Source: Streptomyces malaysiensis subsp. samsunensis (GTDB lineage: Bacteria; Actinomycetota; Actinomycetes; Streptomycetales; Streptomycetaceae). From it: DNA of 42,388 bases. Below are positions 24,208 through 32,116 of this stretch, piece after piece. The stretch spans positions 1-42,388 of the forward strand of contig NZ_JANIIC010000075.1 of the NCBI RefSeq assembly GCF_024519315.1. Reading direction: 5' to 3'. Numbering within the stretch: position 1 is the first letter of the stretch; each line of letters starts with the position of its first letter. The translations under genes were made by a program, and so were the position numbers. The notes under the pieces were generated by a model. The model saw only the letters and a program-made list of their open reading frames with translations, was not told where the DNA came from and did no database searches.

Positions 24208-24399
24208 ATGACACCAGCCGCTACCACCCCAAGCTCCCCAGCAGCAATGCGCCAGGCCCAGGAAGCGGATGAGCCACCCGAGGTGACCGTGATCCTCCCG
24301 GACGGTCCTGTGCCGCTCACCCCGCATGCCGCCAAAGCGCTACTGGCCTTCATCCAGGACGAGTACCAACACCGCCGCACCGTTCATCACAGCGGCTGA
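24208..24399 (+). CDS. Small acidic protein coupled to the methyltransferase
   Basis: 63 residues from ATG 24208, with GGGGAAG five bases upstream. An alternative GTG at 24178 overlaps the methyltransferase stop as GTGA and adds ten residues. The sequence contains EVTVILPDGPVPLTPHAAKALLAFIQ, here quoted in part, with a predicted beta-turn-helix shape. I recognise no named family. Similar small ORFs often precede recombinase genes in actinobacterial elements, which suggests an excisionase-like or methylase-accessory role, unproven. Confidence 0.6.
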   Translation: MTPAATTPSSPAAMRQAQEADEPPEVTVILPDGPVPLTPHAAKALLAFIQDEYQHRRTVHHSG

Positions 24400-24514
24400 C
24401 CACCCACGACCGGGCGGAAACACGGTGGACGGCTGGCCCTCCGGGCCGAGCCAGAGGTACGACGGACGACCACCGTCCACCGTGCACACCAAGCGATCCC
24501 AAGGAAGACGGCCC

Positions 24515-25843
24515 ATGCCCCGTTTCGCCTTCGCCGGACGCTGCTCCACCGAGGACCTCCAGGACCCGGAGACCTCCCGCAACTGGCAGCTCACCCGCGC
24601 CCGCGCTCTCATCGAACCCGCCGGAGGCGAAATCGTCGCCGAATACTTCGACGCCGGACACTCCCGCGCACTGCCGTGGAAACGCCGCCCCCAGGCCGCC
24701 GCCCTCCTCACAGCCCTGCGTGACCCCCACCGCGGCTTCGACGCGGTCGTGATCGGCGAACCCCAGCGCACCTTCTACGGCAACCAGTTCGGCAACACCT
24801 TCCCCCTGTTCACCCACTTCAACGTCCCCCTTTGGGTTCCGGAAATCGGCGGGCCGATCGATCCCGACAACGAGGCCCACGATCTCGTCATGTCCGTCTT
24901 CGGCGGCATGAGCAAAGGCGAACGCAATCGCGTCAAGATCCGCGTACGCACCGCCATGGGCTCTCAAGCCAAGATCGAAGGCCGCTTCCTCGGCGGCAGA
25001 CCCCCATACGGCTACCGGCTCGCCGACGCCGGCCCACACCCCAACCCGGCCAAGGCCGCCGACGGCAAACGCCTCCACCGTCTCGAACCCGACCCCCAAG
25101 CCGCGCCCATCGTGGTCCGCATCTTCACCGAGTACCTTCGCGGAACCGGCCTATACGCCATCGCCGAAGGCCTGACCCGCGACAACATCCCCTGCCCCTC
25201 AGCCCACGACCGTGCCCGCAATCCGCACCGCGACGGCCGCGCCTGGTCCAAGAACACCGTCCGCGCCATCCTCACCAACCCCCGCTACACCGGCCACGAA
25301 GTATGGAACAAACAACGCAAGCAGGAAATCCTCCTCGACATCGACGATGTCACCCTGGGCCACCGCACCCAACAGACCTGGAACACCCCCGAACAGTGGA
25401 TCTGGTCCGCCAAGCCCGTCCACGAACCCCTGATCAGCAAGACCACCTTCACCCACGCCCAAGCCAGGAGACACGACCGCCGCCAGCACCACCCCGCAGA
25501 ACGCAGCCCCCGCACCACACCACGCACCTACGCCCTACGCGGACTCATCCGCTGCTCCCTGTGCGACCGCAAGATGCAGGGCACCTTCAACCACGGCCAC
25601 CCCCACTACCGCTGCCGCTACCCCTACGAATACGCCAAGAGCAGCCCCCTCGACCACCCGCTCACCGTCTACATCCGGGAAGCGGTCATCCTCCCGGAAC
25701 TCGACCGGTGGATCGCACAGGCCTTCGCCCCCGGACAGCTCAAGACCACGCTACAGACCATGCAGCGATCCCAACGGGCAACAACCACCGCCTTGCCCGG
25801 CCTCGAGGCCGCCCGCCGCACCATTGCCGACTGCGACCGGTGA
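24515..25843 (+). CDS. Large serine recombinase, truncated by in-frame TGA
   Basis: 442 residues from ATG 24515 (AAGGAAG upstream). The catalytic domain has the nucleophile in GRCSTEDLQDPETSRNWQ (Ser11). The recombinase domain includes GGRPPYGYRL and ILTNPRYTGHEVWNKQ. The zinc ribbon is CSLCDRKMQGTFNHG followed by YRCRYPYEYA. Translation stops at TGA 25841-25843 just after ADCDR, at the start of the coiled-coil region. The frame then continues uninterrupted for 118 codons of typical family sequence. One C-to-T change (CGA to TGA) would explain it. Large serine integrases generally need the C-terminal region for ordered integration, so the product is probably impaired. A sequencing error is the main alternative. 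Confidence 0.85.
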   Translation: MPRFAFAGRCSTEDLQDPETSRNWQLTRARALIEPAGGEIVAEYFDAGHSRALPWKRRPQAAALLTALRDPHRGFDAVVIGEPQRTFYGNQFGNTFPLFTHFNVPLWVPEIGGPIDPDNEAHDLVMSVFGGMSKGERNRVKIRVRTAMGSQAKIEGRFLGGRPPYGYRLADAGPHPNPAKAADGKRLHRLEPDPQAAPIVVRIFTEYLRGTGLYAIAEGLTRDNIPCPSAHDRARNPHRDGRAWSKNTVRAILTNPRYTGHEVWNKQRKQEILLDIDDVTLGHRTQQTWNTPEQWIWSAKPVHEPLISKTTFTHAQARRHDRRQHHPAERSPRTTPRTYALRGLIRCSLCDRKMQGTFNHGHPHYRCRYPYEYAKSSPLDHPLTVYIREAVILPELDRWIAQAFAPGQLKTTLQTMQRSQRATTTALPGLEAARRTIADCDR

Positions 25844-26200
25844 CTGAGCCAATACCGCGCAGCACTCGACGCCGGAGCCAGCCCCGCAACCGTCGCCGCA
25901 TGGATCAGCAAAGCCGAGGCCGACAAAACCGCCGCACAGCAACAACTCATCACCGCCAGCGCAGCCCGGCGCACCGTCCTCACCGACGAACAGATCCACG
26001 GCATGATCAAAGACCTCGGTGATCTCACCGACCGGCTCCTCGCCGCCCCCGCCGACCGCAAAGCCCCTCTCTACCAGGCTTTCGGCCTCGCGCTCACCTA
26101 CGACATGAAGAAGCGGGTTGTGACCGTTAAGTCACAACCCGCTTCATCCGTGTACGTAAGAACGTGTCCGAGGGGGGACTTGAACCCCCACGCCCGATAA
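25844..26200 (+). pseudogene. Detached C-terminal part of the serine recombinase
   Basis: In the same frame as the recombinase and without a start of its own at the break; 118 codons then TAA. It begins LSQYRAALDAGASPATVAAW and continues with the coiled coil (KAEADKTAAQQQL) and MIKDLGDLTDRLLAA, all normal for the family. The last 11 residues, CPRGDLNPHAR, are encoded by the antisense strand of the tRNA-Leu gene, starting exactly at its 3'-terminal base. A start at ATG 26003 would make only 65 residues and is not convincing as an independent gene. Confidence 0.75.
26110..26145. terminator. Perfect 15-bp hairpin between recombinase end and tRNA 3' end
   Basis: GAAGCGGGTTGTGAC (26110-26124) pairs with GTCACAACCCGCTTC (26131-26145) across CGTTAA. 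It lies 20 bases beyond the tRNA 3' end on the minus strand, where a tRNA terminator would be, and also inside the last part of the recombinase frame (encoding KRVVTVKSQPAS). It may also be part of the attachment site. Confidence 0.6.
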
Positions 26201-26249
26201 AGGGCACTAGCACCTCAAGCTAGCGCGTCTGCCATTCCGCCACCCGGAC
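26165..26249 (-). tRNA. tRNA-Leu (GAG anticodon)
   Basis: 85 bases on the minus strand. Acceptor GTCCGGG pairs with CTCGGAC with one G-T wobble, with A as discriminator. The anticodon stem CTAGC/GCTAG encloses TTGAGGT, giving GAG at positions 34-36. GCCCTTTATCGGGC is the long class II variable arm, and GGGGGTTCAAGTCCCCC is the T arm. CCA is not encoded. The tRNA is the probable integration target: the recombinase frame enters its 3' half from the opposite strand. Confidence 0.95.
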
Positions 26250-26336
26250 CAGGTGTGTCCCGCGGCTGGCCGCGGCGACATCGACCACGATACCAAGGTT
26301 TCGGAGTGCGTTTCACCCGCGTATGCCGGGCGCCCG

Positions 26337-26366
26337 CCCCCGCGCCGACCTGGGGGGACGCGGGGG
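26337..26366 (-). terminator. Hairpin after the aldehyde dehydrogenase gene
   Basis: CCCCCGCG (26337-26344) pairs with CGCGGGGG (26359-26366) around a 14-base loop, 17 bases beyond the stop of the leftward dehydrogenase gene. No T-run. Confidence 0.5.
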
Positions 26367-26382
26367 TGGGCACGCTGGGTGA

Positions 26383-27927
26383 TCAGGTGGGCATCAGGTG
26401 GTAGTCGGGGAAGTTGCCGGGGAGGCGTTCGGGGGCGGGGCCCTCGGTGACGGCTCGGATCAGCAGGTCGCCGCCGACGAAGGCTCCGCGCCAGGAGGCG
26501 CCGAAGCCGCCAAAGAGCTCATCGCGGTCGCCGCGGGAGCGGGGCTTGCCGTGGCCGGTCTTGAAGGCGCGGATCTGGGGGGCCAGACGGTCGTAGGTGG
26601 CGGGGTCGTCGCAGGAGAGGGTGGCGACGAGGGCGCCGTTGCTGGCGTTCATGGCGGCGAGCAGTTCGGCCTCGGTGTCGACCAGTACGAGGGTGTCGAC
26701 CGGGCCGAAGGGCTCGGCGTGGTGCAGCGGGGAGGTCGAGGACGGATTGAGGAGGGTGACGGGGGCGGTGTAGGCGGAGAGGTCCTGGCCGGGGAGGAAG
26801 TGGCCGTCGGCGAGGTCGCCGCGGTGGAGGGGGACGGCGCCGCGGTCGATGGCCTCGCTCACCTGGTCGGTGAGCTCCTTGGCCTTGGCCGCGTTGATCA
26901 GGGGGCCGAAGTCCAGGTCGGGGAGGTCGTCGGAGGGGTGCTCCACCGCGAGGGGGTGGCCCACGCGGATGGAGCGGACCGCCGGGAGGTAGACGGAGAG
27001 GAAGGCGTCGAAGGACGAGCGCTGGACGACGAAGCGCGGATAGGCGGTGCAGCGCTGCTTGCCGTAGTCGAAGGTCTTGCGGATCAGTGGGGCGAGGGCG
27101 TCCCAGTCGGTGAAGTTCCAGATGCCCCAGGCGTTGAGCCCCTCCTGCTCGAGGATGTGGCGTTTCCCGAGGTCGGCGACGGCGGTGGCGACCCGGGCGC
27201 CGGTGTCGCGGCCGCCGACGAAGGAGACGCAGCCGATCTCGGGCGAGCGGACCAGGGCCTCGGAGAGCTCACCGCCGCTGCCGCTGAGGAGGGTGACCGG
27301 GATGCCCTCGCGGGCGGCGAGCGCGCAGGCGAGGGTGAGGCAGGCCAGCCCGCCGTCGGTGGGGGTCTTGGCGATGACGGCGTTGCCGGCCAGCGCCTGG
27401 ACGAGCATGGCGTGGGCGAGGACGCTCATCGGGTAGTTCCAGCTGGCGATGTTCGAGACCGGGCCGGGCAGCGGGGTGCGGCCCTCGGCCATGCGGTCGA
27501 TCTCGTCGACGTACCAGCGGACGCCGTCGGTGGCCCGGTCCACATCGGCCTGGGCCAGCCGCCAGGGCTTGCCGATCTCCCAGACCAGCAGGAGGGCGAG
27601 CAGCTGCCGGTGCTCGCAGAGCGCGTCGAGGGTGGCGGACACCCGCGCCCGGCGCTCGGCGAGTGCGATGTGGCGCCAGCGGCGGTGCTGGTCGAGGGAT
27701 GCGCGTACGGCCTGGTGGGCGGTGGTGGCGTCGAGCCGCGGCGGACCCGCGATCGGGGTGCCGTCCACGGGGGTGGTGGCGGGGAGGGCCCGGCCGTCGC
27801 GGTGCCAGGTGCCGTCCCAGAGATTGAGGACTCGGTCGTCCTGGAACGCCTCCGGGGCGACGGCGAGGCAGCGCTGCCAGGCGTCGCCCCAGGCGGTTCC
27901 GGGCTTGAGGGTGAGGGTGGGTGCCAT
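26383..27927 (-). CDS. Aldehyde dehydrogenase family protein
   Basis: 514 residues from ATG 27927 (GGAG seven bases upstream). The NAD(P)-aldehyde dehydrogenase fold is recognised from VSNIASWNYPMSVLAHAML, AKTPTDGG, SFVGGRDTG (cofactor glycine motif) and the candidate catalytic glutamate in HILEQEGLNAWGIW. The nucleophilic cysteine is in GKQRCTAYPRFVV, and EPFGPVDTLVL occurs near the C-terminus. It is divergent from classic betaine-aldehyde or succinate-semialdehyde enzymes and closer to the PaaN-type or long N-terminal-arm group, so the substrate is uncertain. It is the first gene on the chromosomal side of the tRNA and points toward it. A 17-bp repeat array lies directly upstream, where its promoter should be. 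Confidence 0.8.
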   Translation of the reverse strand: MAPTLTLKPGTAWGDAWQRCLAVAPEAFQDDRVLNLWDGTWHRDGRALPATTPVDGTPIAGPPRLDATTAHQAVRASLDQHRRWRHIALAERRARVSATLDALCEHRQLLALLLVWEIGKPWRLAQADVDRATDGVRWYVDEIDRMAEGRTPLPGPVSNIASWNYPMSVLAHAMLVQALAGNAVIAKTPTDGGLACLTLACALAAREGIPVTLLSGSGGELSEALVRSPEIGCVSFVGGRDTGARVATAVADLGKRHILEQEGLNAWGIWNFTDWDALAPLIRKTFDYGKQRCTAYPRFVVQRSSFDAFLSVYLPAVRSIRVGHPLAVEHPSDDLPDLDFGPLINAAKAKELTDQVSEAIDRGAVPLHRGDLADGHFLPGQDLSAYTAPVTLLNPSSTSPLHHAEPFGPVDTLVLVDTEAELLAAMNASNGALVATLSCDDPATYDRLAPQIRAFKTGHGKPRSRGDRDELFGGFGASWRGAFVGGDLLIRAVTEGPAPERLPGNFPDYHLMPT

Positions 27928-27978
27928 CGGTGATCTCCGCTCTCGTTGCACAGGCGGGGCGGGATGTGGCGGTCCGTA

Positions 27979-28131
27979 CGGCGGGGACGCCCGCACGGCG
28001 GGGACGCCCGCACGGCGGGGACGCCCGCACGGCGGGGACGCCCGCACGGCGGGGACGCCCGCACGGCGGGAGCGCCCGTACGGCGGGAGCGCCCGTACGG
28101 CATGCGTCCGCGCACGGCATGCGTCCCCGTA
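27979..28131. repeat. 17-bp tandem repeat, nine units
   Basis: Five identical units CGGCGGGGACGCCCGCA (27979-28063) are followed by two units with GGGAGCGCCCGTA (28064-28097) and two more degenerate ones (28098-28131). All nine keep the exact 17-base period. Each unit contains a small dyad (GGCG...CGCC). The array fills the intergenic space upstream of the dehydrogenase gene. No spacers, so this is not a CRISPR array. It is probably a variable-number repeat. Confidence 0.9.
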
Positions 28132-28163
28132 CGGGGAGGAACGTAGTGGCACCGGGCGTGACG

Positions 28164-28194
28164 GTGAGCCGATCGCGGATCGGGTATGGCTCAC
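28164..28194 (-). terminator. Hairpin after the SucD-like gene
   Basis: GTGAGCC (28164-28170) pairs with GGCTCAC (28188-28194), with an inner GATC/GATC pair. It sits immediately beyond the stop (28196) of the leftward SucD-type gene. Confidence 0.5.
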
Positions 28195-28195
28195 A

Positions 28196-29092
28196 TCACG
28201 CGCGGTTGCCGGTTGTTTCGGCCAGAAGGGCCAATACCAGCCCGGCGGTCTCCGTGGGGGTCGCTCCCACTCTCACTCCGGCCGCCTCCAGCGCCGCCTT
28301 CTTGGCCGCGGCGGTGCCCGAGGAGCCGGAGACGATGGCGCCCGCGTGGCCCATCGTCTTGCCCTCGGGGGCGGTGAAGCCCGCGATGTAGCCGACGACC
28401 GGCTTGGTGACGTGGTCGGCGAGGTACCGCGCGGCGCGCTCCTCGGCGTCGCCGCCGATCTCGCCGATCATCACGATCAGGTCGGTTTCGGGGTCGGCCT
28501 CGAAGGCGGCCAGCGCGTCGATGTGGGTGGTGCCGATGACGGGGTCGCCGCCGATGCCCACGCAGGTGGAGAAGCCGATGTCGCGCAGTTCGTACATCAG
28601 CTGGTAGGTGAGGGTGCCGGACTTGGAGACCAGCCCGATCCGGCCGGGTTTGGTGATGTCGGCGGGGATGATGCCCGCGTTGGACCGGCCCGGGGAGATC
28701 AGACCGGGGCAGTTCGGGCCGATGACCCTGGTGGCGCGGGCCCGCGCATACGCCTGGAAGGCGACCGCGTCATGGACCGGGATGCCCTCGGTGATGACGA
28801 CGGCGAGCGGGATCCGCGCGTCGGCGGCCTCGATGACGGCGGCCTTGGCGTGCGGCGGCGGGACGAAGAGCACGCTCACATCGGCGCCGGTGGTGTCCAT
28901 GGCCTCGGATACGGAGCCGAAGACGGGCACCGTACGGCCGTCGAAGTCGACCCGGGCCCCGGCCTTGCGCGGATTGACACCGCCGACGACATCGGTGCCG
29001 GCGGCGAGCATGCGCCGGGTGTGCTTCATGCCTTCGGCGCCGGTCATGCCCTGGACGATGACCTTGCTGCCCTTGGTGAGGAAGATGGCCAT
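28196..29092 (-). CDS. sucD: Succinyl-CoA ligase alpha subunit paralogue
   Basis: 298 residues from ATG 29092, the usual length. The CoA-binding Rossmann domain starts MAIFLTKGSKVIVQGMTG, and GGVNPRKAG follows. The ligase domain contains GPNCPGLISPG and LVSKSGTLTYQ, and the phospho-histidine site is in GKTMGHAGAIVSG. SucCD makes succinyl-CoA with ATP or GTP; close relatives act on malate or other dicarboxylates. It is 13 bases downstream of the beta-subunit gene. Because it diverges from an oxalate-type operon and not from citrate-cycle genes, it is probably a second, specialised copy; which acid it activates cannot be read from sequence. Confidence 0.85.
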   Translation of the reverse strand: MAIFLTKGSKVIVQGMTGAEGMKHTRRMLAAGTDVVGGVNPRKAGARVDFDGRTVPVFGSVSEAMDTTGADVSVLFVPPPHAKAAVIEAADARIPLAVVITEGIPVHDAVAFQAYARARATRVIGPNCPGLISPGRSNAGIIPADITKPGRIGLVSKSGTLTYQLMYELRDIGFSTCVGIGGDPVIGTTHIDALAAFEADPETDLIVMIGEIGGDAEERAARYLADHVTKPVVGYIAGFTAPEGKTMGHAGAIVSGSSGTAAAKKAALEAAGVRVGATPTETAGLVLALLAETTGNRA

Positions 29093-29105
29093 GCGAGGAG
29101 CCCCC

Positions 29106-30239
29106 TTATGCGGCGGTCGCGGCGAGTTCGGCGGCGCGCGCGGCGGCGCCGTCCATGGTGTCGGCCTGGTGGACGAGTGGATGAGCCAATTGGCCAAGAA
29201 TGGCTCGGCCACGTGCGGCGTTGTTGCCGTCGAGCCGGACGACGAGCGGTTTGGTGAGGGGGACGGTGTCCAGGGCGCGCACGATGCCGTCGGCCACCGC
29301 GTCGCAGGCGGTGATGCCACCGAAGACATTGACCAGGACGGAGCGCACATCGGGGTCGTCGAGGACGAGGGAGAGCCCGTCGGCCATCACCTGGGCCGAG
29401 GCGCCGCCGCCGATGTCGAGGAAGTCGGCCGGGCGGGCGCCGCAGCCCGCGACGACGTCCAGGGTGGACATCACCAGGCCCGCGCCGTTGCCGATGACGC
29501 CCACCTGGCCGTCGAGTTTGACGTAGCCGAGCCCCACGGCCGCGGCCCTCGCCTCCAGCGGGTCCCGGGCTCGGTCGTCGGCGTCGTCCCATGACGGCTG
29601 CCGGTAGCTCGCGTTGTCGTCCAGGGTGACCTTGCCGTCCAGGGCCACGATCGCGCCGTCGCGGGTCACCACCAGTGGGTTGACCTCGACCAGAAGGGCG
29701 TCCTGGGCGGTCAGGACGGTCCACAGCCGGCGGATGGTCCCGGCCGCCTCCCGCGGCAGTCCCCCGGCGATGGCGATCTCGGCGGCCTTCGCCTCGGTCA
29801 CCCCCTCGGCCGGGTCGACGGGGATCCGGGCCACCGCCTCGGGACGGCGCGCGGCGACCTCCTCGATCTCCATGCCGCCCTCGGCGGAGGCGATGGCCAG
29901 GAAGCGGCCCGCGGCCCGGTCCAGGGCGAAGCCGAGGTACAGCTCCCGTTCCACCTCGACCGGTTCGGCGACCATCACCCGGTGCACGGTGTGGCCCTTG
30001 ATGTCCATGCCGAGGATCCGCCGTGCGGTCTCCTCGGCGGCCACCGGGTCGTCGGCGAGCCTCACCCCGCCCGCCTTGCCCCGGCCGCCGGTTTTCACCT
30101 GGGCCTTGATGACGACGCGTCCGCCCAGCCGTTCGGCGGCCGCGCGGGCGGCCTCGGCCGAGTCCACGACTTCGGCTCTCGGCACCCGCACGCCGTTGTG
30201 GTGAAGGAGTTCCCGTGCCTGATGTTCGTACAGGTCCAT
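29106..30239 (-). CDS. sucC: Succinyl-CoA ligase beta subunit paralogue
   Basis: 377 residues. ATP-grasp domain: MDLYEHQARELLHHNGV, VIKAQVKTGGRGKAGGV, and LLVEVNPLVVTRDG. The C-terminal ligase domain has GNGAGLVMSTLD, FLDIGGGASAQ and VLVNVFGGITACD. Family members give ADP- or GDP-forming dicarboxylate-CoA ligases together with the alpha subunit, here encoded 13 bases downstream. ATG 30239 follows a reasonable GGGAGC site. It is transcribed away from the TPP-enzyme gene, with a 182-base shared promoter region holding an inverted repeat, so both units may respond to the same regulator. Confidence 0.85.
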   Translation of the reverse strand: MDLYEHQARELLHHNGVRVPRAEVVDSAEAARAAAERLGGRVVIKAQVKTGGRGKAGGVRLADDPVAAEETARRILGMDIKGHTVHRVMVAEPVEVERELYLGFALDRAAGRFLAIASAEGGMEIEEVAARRPEAVARIPVDPAEGVTEAKAAEIAIAGGLPREAAGTIRRLWTVLTAQDALLVEVNPLVVTRDGAIVALDGKVTLDDNASYRQPSWDDADDRARDPLEARAAAVGLGYVKLDGQVGVIGNGAGLVMSTLDVVAGCGARPADFLDIGGGASAQVMADGLSLVLDDPDVRSVLVNVFGGITACDAVADGIVRALDTVPLTKPLVVRLDGNNAARGRAILGQLAHPLVHQADTMDGAAARAAELAATAA

Positions 30240-30421
30240 GTGTCAGCTCCCTGATGGCCCGTCAACAGCGCTTGGTCCGGCGCTGGTTCGAACGAGTGGC
30301 GCACGCCCCCTGGACATCGCTCGACCGATGGTGGGATAACAAAGTTCATACAGGATAACGTCGACTGTATGCAATCCACTTGCGAGGCCGTACCGACCCC
30401 TACGAAGGGACGCGATTCGCC
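30240..30421. promoter_or_regulatory. Divergent promoter with CATACAG-N11-CTGTATG operator candidate
   Basis: Lies between divergent sucC-like and oxalyl-CoA-decarboxylase-like genes. CATACAG (30347-30353) and CTGTATG (30365-30371) form a perfect inverted repeat with an 11-base spacer, in a locally AT-rich stretch (GGATAACAAAGTTCATACAG). A dyad of this kind suits a dimeric repressor of the GntR or similar type. No regulator gene is present in this part of the window. Confidence 0.5.
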
Positions 30422-32104
30422 ATGCCCGACGACAGCCAGGACCTCATTTCCGGCGGGCACTTGGTCGCCAAAGCACTCAAAGCAGAAGGCGTCGAGGTCA
30501 TCTACACCCTCTGCGGCGGCCACATCATCGATATCTACGACGGCTGTGTCGACGAGGGCATCGACGTCATCGATGTACGCCACGAACAGGTCGCCGCCCA
30601 CGCCGCCGACGGCTACGCCCGGATCACCGGCAAGCCCGGCTGCGCGGTCGTCACCGCCGGCCCCGGTACCACCGACGCGGTCACCGGCGTCGCCAACGCC
30701 TTCCGCGCCGAGTCACCCATGCTGCTCATCGGCGGCCAGGGAGCCCACACCCAGCACAAGATGGGGTCCCTCCAGGACCTCCCCCATGTGGACATGATGG
30801 CGCCGATCACCAAGTTCGCCGCCACCGTCCCGGACACCGCCCGCGCCGCCGACATGGTCTCCATGGCCTTCCGCGAGTGCTTCCACGGCGCCCCCGGCCC
30901 CTCCTTCCTGGAGATCCCGCGCGATGTGCTGGACGCCAAGGTGCCGGTGGACAAGGCGCGCGTCCCCCTGGCGGGGCACTACCGCGCCTCCACCCGCGCC
31001 GCCGGCGACCCCGAGTCCGTCCAGAAGCTGGCCGATCTGCTGGTCCAGGCCGAGAAGCCGGCGATCCTGCTGGGCAGCCAGGTGTGGACCACCCGCGCCA
31101 CCGGCTCGGCCATCGAGCTGGTGCGCACCCTCAATGTGCCCGCGTACATGAACGGCGCGGGGCGCGGCACACTGCCGCCCGGCGATCCGCACCACTTCCA
31201 GCTCTCCCGCCGCTACGCCTTCTCCAACGCCGACCTCATCATCATCGTCGGCACGCCCTTCGACTTCCGGATGGGCTACGGCAAGCGGCTCTCCCCCGAC
31301 GCCACCGTGGTCCAGATCGACCTCGACTACCGCACGGTCGGCAAGAACCGGGACATCGACCTGGGCATCGTGGGCGACGCGGGGCTGATCCTCTCCGCCG
31401 TCACCCAGGCCGCCTCCGGCCGCATCAACGGCGGCGCGGGCAAGCGCAAGGAGTGGCTGGACGAGCTGCGGGCCGCCGAGCAGAAGGCGATCGAGAAGCG
31501 GCTGCCCAGCCTCCGCTCCGACGCCTCCCCCATCCATCCGTACCGCCTGGTCAGCGAGATCAACGACTTCCTCACCGAGGACTCGATCTACATCGGCGAC
31601 GGCGGCGACATCGTCACCTTCTCCGGCCAGGTGATCCAGCCCAAGTCGCCCGGCCACTGGATGGACCCGGGCCCGCTGGGGACGCTCGGCGTCGGGGTGC
31701 CGTTCGTGATGGCCGCCAAGAAGGCCCGCCCCGACAAGGAGGTGGTGGCGCTCTTCGGCGACGGCGCCTTCTCCCTGACCGGCTGGGACTTCGAGACACT
31801 GGTCCGCTTCGACCTGCCGTTCGTCGGCATCGTCGGCAACAACTCCTCGATGAACCAGATCCGTTACGGCCAGAAGGCCAAGTACGGCGAGCAGCGCGAG
31901 CGGGTCGGCAACACCCTGGGCGATGTGCCCTACGACCAGTTCGCCCGGATGCTCGGCGGCCACGGCGAGGAGGTCCGCGACCCGGCGGATATCGGCCCGG
32001 CGCTGCGCCGCGCCCGCGAGTCCGGCAAGCCGTCGCTGATCAACGTCTGGGTGGACCCGGACGCGTACGCCCCCGGAACCATGAACCAGACCATGTACAA
32101 GTAG
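30422..32104 (+). CDS. oxc: Thiamine-diphosphate enzyme, oxalyl-CoA decarboxylase-like
   Basis: 560 residues. The three-domain TPP fold is visible: the PYR domain with the cofactor-activating glutamate in VRHEQVAAHAADGYAR (Glu55) and VTAGPGTTDAVTGVANA; a central domain; and the PP domain with GDGAFSLTGWDFETL...VGNNSSMN, the TPP/Mg motif. The family includes oxalyl-CoA decarboxylase, 2-hydroxyacyl-CoA lyase and acetolactate synthase, which are hard to tell apart by eye. The next gene is a clear formyl-CoA transferase and an OFA transporter follows, so oxalyl-CoA to formyl-CoA plus CO2 is the best call; a 2-hydroxyacyl-CoA lyase that also makes formyl-CoA is the main alternative. ATG 30422 is preferred; TTG 30380 is possible. 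Confidence 0.7.
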   Translation: MPDDSQDLISGGHLVAKALKAEGVEVIYTLCGGHIIDIYDGCVDEGIDVIDVRHEQVAAHAADGYARITGKPGCAVVTAGPGTTDAVTGVANAFRAESPMLLIGGQGAHTQHKMGSLQDLPHVDMMAPITKFAATVPDTARAADMVSMAFRECFHGAPGPSFLEIPRDVLDAKVPVDKARVPLAGHYRASTRAAGDPESVQKLADLLVQAEKPAILLGSQVWTTRATGSAIELVRTLNVPAYMNGAGRGTLPPGDPHHFQLSRRYAFSNADLIIIVGTPFDFRMGYGKRLSPDATVVQIDLDYRTVGKNRDIDLGIVGDAGLILSAVTQAASGRINGGAGKRKEWLDELRAAEQKAIEKRLPSLRSDASPIHPYRLVSEINDFLTEDSIYIGDGGDIVTFSGQVIQPKSPGHWMDPGPLGTLGVGVPFVMAAKKARPDKEVVALFGDGAFSLTGWDFETLVRFDLPFVGIVGNNSSMNQIRYGQKAKYGEQRERVGNTLGDVPYDQFARMLGGHGEEVRDPADIGPALRRARESGKPSLINVWVDPDAYAPGTMNQTMYK

Positions 32105-32116
32105 GGAGGCGCCACC

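Larger units (their letters stand above)
1..26249. mobile_element. Partial integrative conjugative-type element ending at tRNA-Leu
   Basis: The stretch carries a serine recombinase abutting a tRNA-Leu gene, a complete-looking Gram-positive type IV secretion operon, a DNA methyltransferase, plasmid-type regulators and Streptomyces accessory families such as DUF317 and DUF2637. Metabolic genes with no mobile character begin immediately beyond the tRNA. The right boundary is inferred to lie in the 3' part of the tRNA, because the recombinase reading frame runs into it. I could not find a second copy of the tRNA 3' end inside the window, so the left attachment site should lie to the left of position 1. 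No canonical HUH or Mob relaxase is visible. Unlike classic Streptomyces elements that move by a single FtsK-like TraB protein, this one carries VirB4 and VirD4 homologues. Confidence 0.75.

Noticed and set aside
1..26164. Left attachment site inside the window
   Set aside because: I looked for a second copy of the tRNA 3' end (TGTCCGAGGGGGGACTTG on the plus strand) and saw none; a computed search would be decisive.
27979..28131. CRISPR array
   Set aside because: Units are contiguous 17-mers with no unique spacers and no cas genes are present.
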